A DNA stretch of 64,000 nucleotides. Origin: Bin80 sp965220365. Its GTDB lineage: Bacteria > Bacteroidota > Rhodothermia > Rhodothermales > Bin80. Below, piece by piece: positions 63,508 to 64,000 of the stretch (position 1 is its first letter; the number at the start of each line of letters is the position of its first letter). The position numbers and the translations under genes are program-made. The stretch is taken from assembly GCA_965220365.1 (NCBI GenBank), contig OZ244823.1, forward strand, positions 3,520,637-3,584,636, given 5' to 3'. Below the pieces are notes generated by a model. The model saw only the letters and a list, made by a program, of their open reading frames with translations. It was not told where the DNA came from and did not search any database.

Positions 63508-64000
63508 GACACATTCTGGCCATCCTGACCCTGACCTTGATCGCTGCTGATTGTCTCGCACAGGCCCCCTTCAGCAGATTGGAACTCCGTGTTCAAGGAA
63601 CCCAAAATGTGAACCAAAATCTTTTACACGATTACTGGCACCCTGCAAGCGGGATAAAAGTATCTGCTGCGACGCCATTTTATGCAGGAGACTGGGAGAT
63701 CAACCTAGGGGTTCATCGCTTCAATGGTTCCGCTGAAGCACCTGGATTTGGGGCACTCTGGATCGGTTCTGGCTGGAGACTTGAAATTCCAGTCACTCAT
63801 CGGATTAGACTCAAGCCGGGAATTGGATTCGGGAATTACCGGATGTCGTTTGACGAATCCGTCACTGGCTATTCTGGAGAAAGACGTGAGAGCGACTTTG
63901 TCAGCAGTATTGGGGTACTGGCCTCACTGGATGTTGGTCGCAAGTGGTTTTTGTTCGGTCAAGCCGAGTACCTTCGCGTTCAGACTCGACCCTTGATGCG
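63504..64000 (+). CDS. Exported outer-membrane beta-barrel-like protein, 3' end outside the window
   Basis: A GTG start overlaps the wzi stop as GTGA and opens a frame that runs off the window. It has a signal peptide (RHILAILTLTLIAADCLAQA) and then alternating amphipathic strands with aromatic residues (WEINLGVHRFNGSAEAPGFG, GWRLEIPVTHRIRLKPGIGF, LASLDVGRKWFLFGQAEYL). That suggests a small outer-membrane barrel partner of Wzi. About 165 residues are visible. The family is not recognised. Confidence 0.65.
   Translation, partial: MRHILAILTLTLIAADCLAQAPFSRLELRVQGTQNVNQNLLHDYWHPASGIKVSAATPFYAGDWEINLGVHRFNGSAEAPGFGALWIGSGWRLEIPVTHRIRLKPGIGFGNYRMSFDESVTGYSGERRESDFVSSIGVLASLDVGRKWFLFGQAEYLRVQTRPLM

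Overview
The window looks like a chromosomal segment from a member of the Bacteroidota/Rhodothermota/Balneolota group. This is an inference from content: a C-terminal type IX secretion (T9SS) sorting domain on a cellulase, a choice-of-anchor-B/LVIVD protein, a Wzi-type capsule protein, a fused alpha/beta 2-oxoacid dehydrogenase E1, a B12-dependent class II ribonucleotide reductase, and a GlgE/GlgB/GlgX/MalQ alpha-glucan cluster. Base composition is about 50% GC with no obvious long foreign block. I saw no rRNA, tRNA or CRISPR array.

Layout. 1-2.5 kb: tail of a YdbT-type bPH2 membrane protein, a YaaW-like protein and a coiled-coil/TM protein. 2.9-10.9 kb: an accessory, defence-like region. It has two overlapping genes, an AAA ATPase with a DUF4143-type C-terminus and a 1401-residue NACHT-like NTPase ending in a PD-(D/E)XK nuclease motif. 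Beside them is a third PD-(D/E)XK gene, broken by an IS630-family insertion (and apparently by a frameshift). 11.1-19.5 kb: GNAT acetyltransferase, malQ, glgX, glgE, the tail of a decayed NCS2 purine permease, and glgB. 19.6-25.1 kb: three closely packed secreted proteins (choice-of-anchor B, beta-propeller, FG-GAP/VCBS-like lipoprotein).

25.2-32 kb: nrdJ followed by three small or medium genes with overlapping start/stop junctions (63-residue protein, adenine-type DNA methyltransferase, frameshifted membrane protein), two DnaA-box-like sites upstream of nrdJ, an unknown 132-residue protein, and the CCA-adding enzyme. 32-35.4 kb: a Spondin_N-GH5-CBM6-like-T9SS enzyme and a [2Fe-2S] ferredoxin. 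35.4-51.3 kb: two serine-hydrolase lipoprotein paralogues in the same orientation flank a 12.4-kb gene for a Calx-beta repeat protein ending in an autotransporter-like barrel. The paralogues share a nearly identical 392-bp tract (4 mismatches), and a MITE-like inverted-repeat element sits between the first paralogue and the giant gene.

51.3-64 kb: an FmdB-like protein without its zinc cysteines, an IS1634-family element, tpiA, a thioredoxin-fold lipid/envelope protein without CxxC, gatB, bcp, the E1 fusion, an initiating sugar-phosphate transferase, wzi, and a partial outer-membrane protein running off the end.

How genes work together. GlgE extends alpha-glucan from maltose-1-phosphate, GlgB branches it, GlgX debranches it and MalQ rearranges the released oligosaccharides. 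The sugar transferase and Wzi suggest surface polysaccharide synthesis and attachment. The best candidate for an undescribed system is the overlapping ATPase/NACHT-nuclease pair at 2881-8363. Second are the nrdJ-methyltransferase overlapping gene string and the recombination-prone giant repeat locus.
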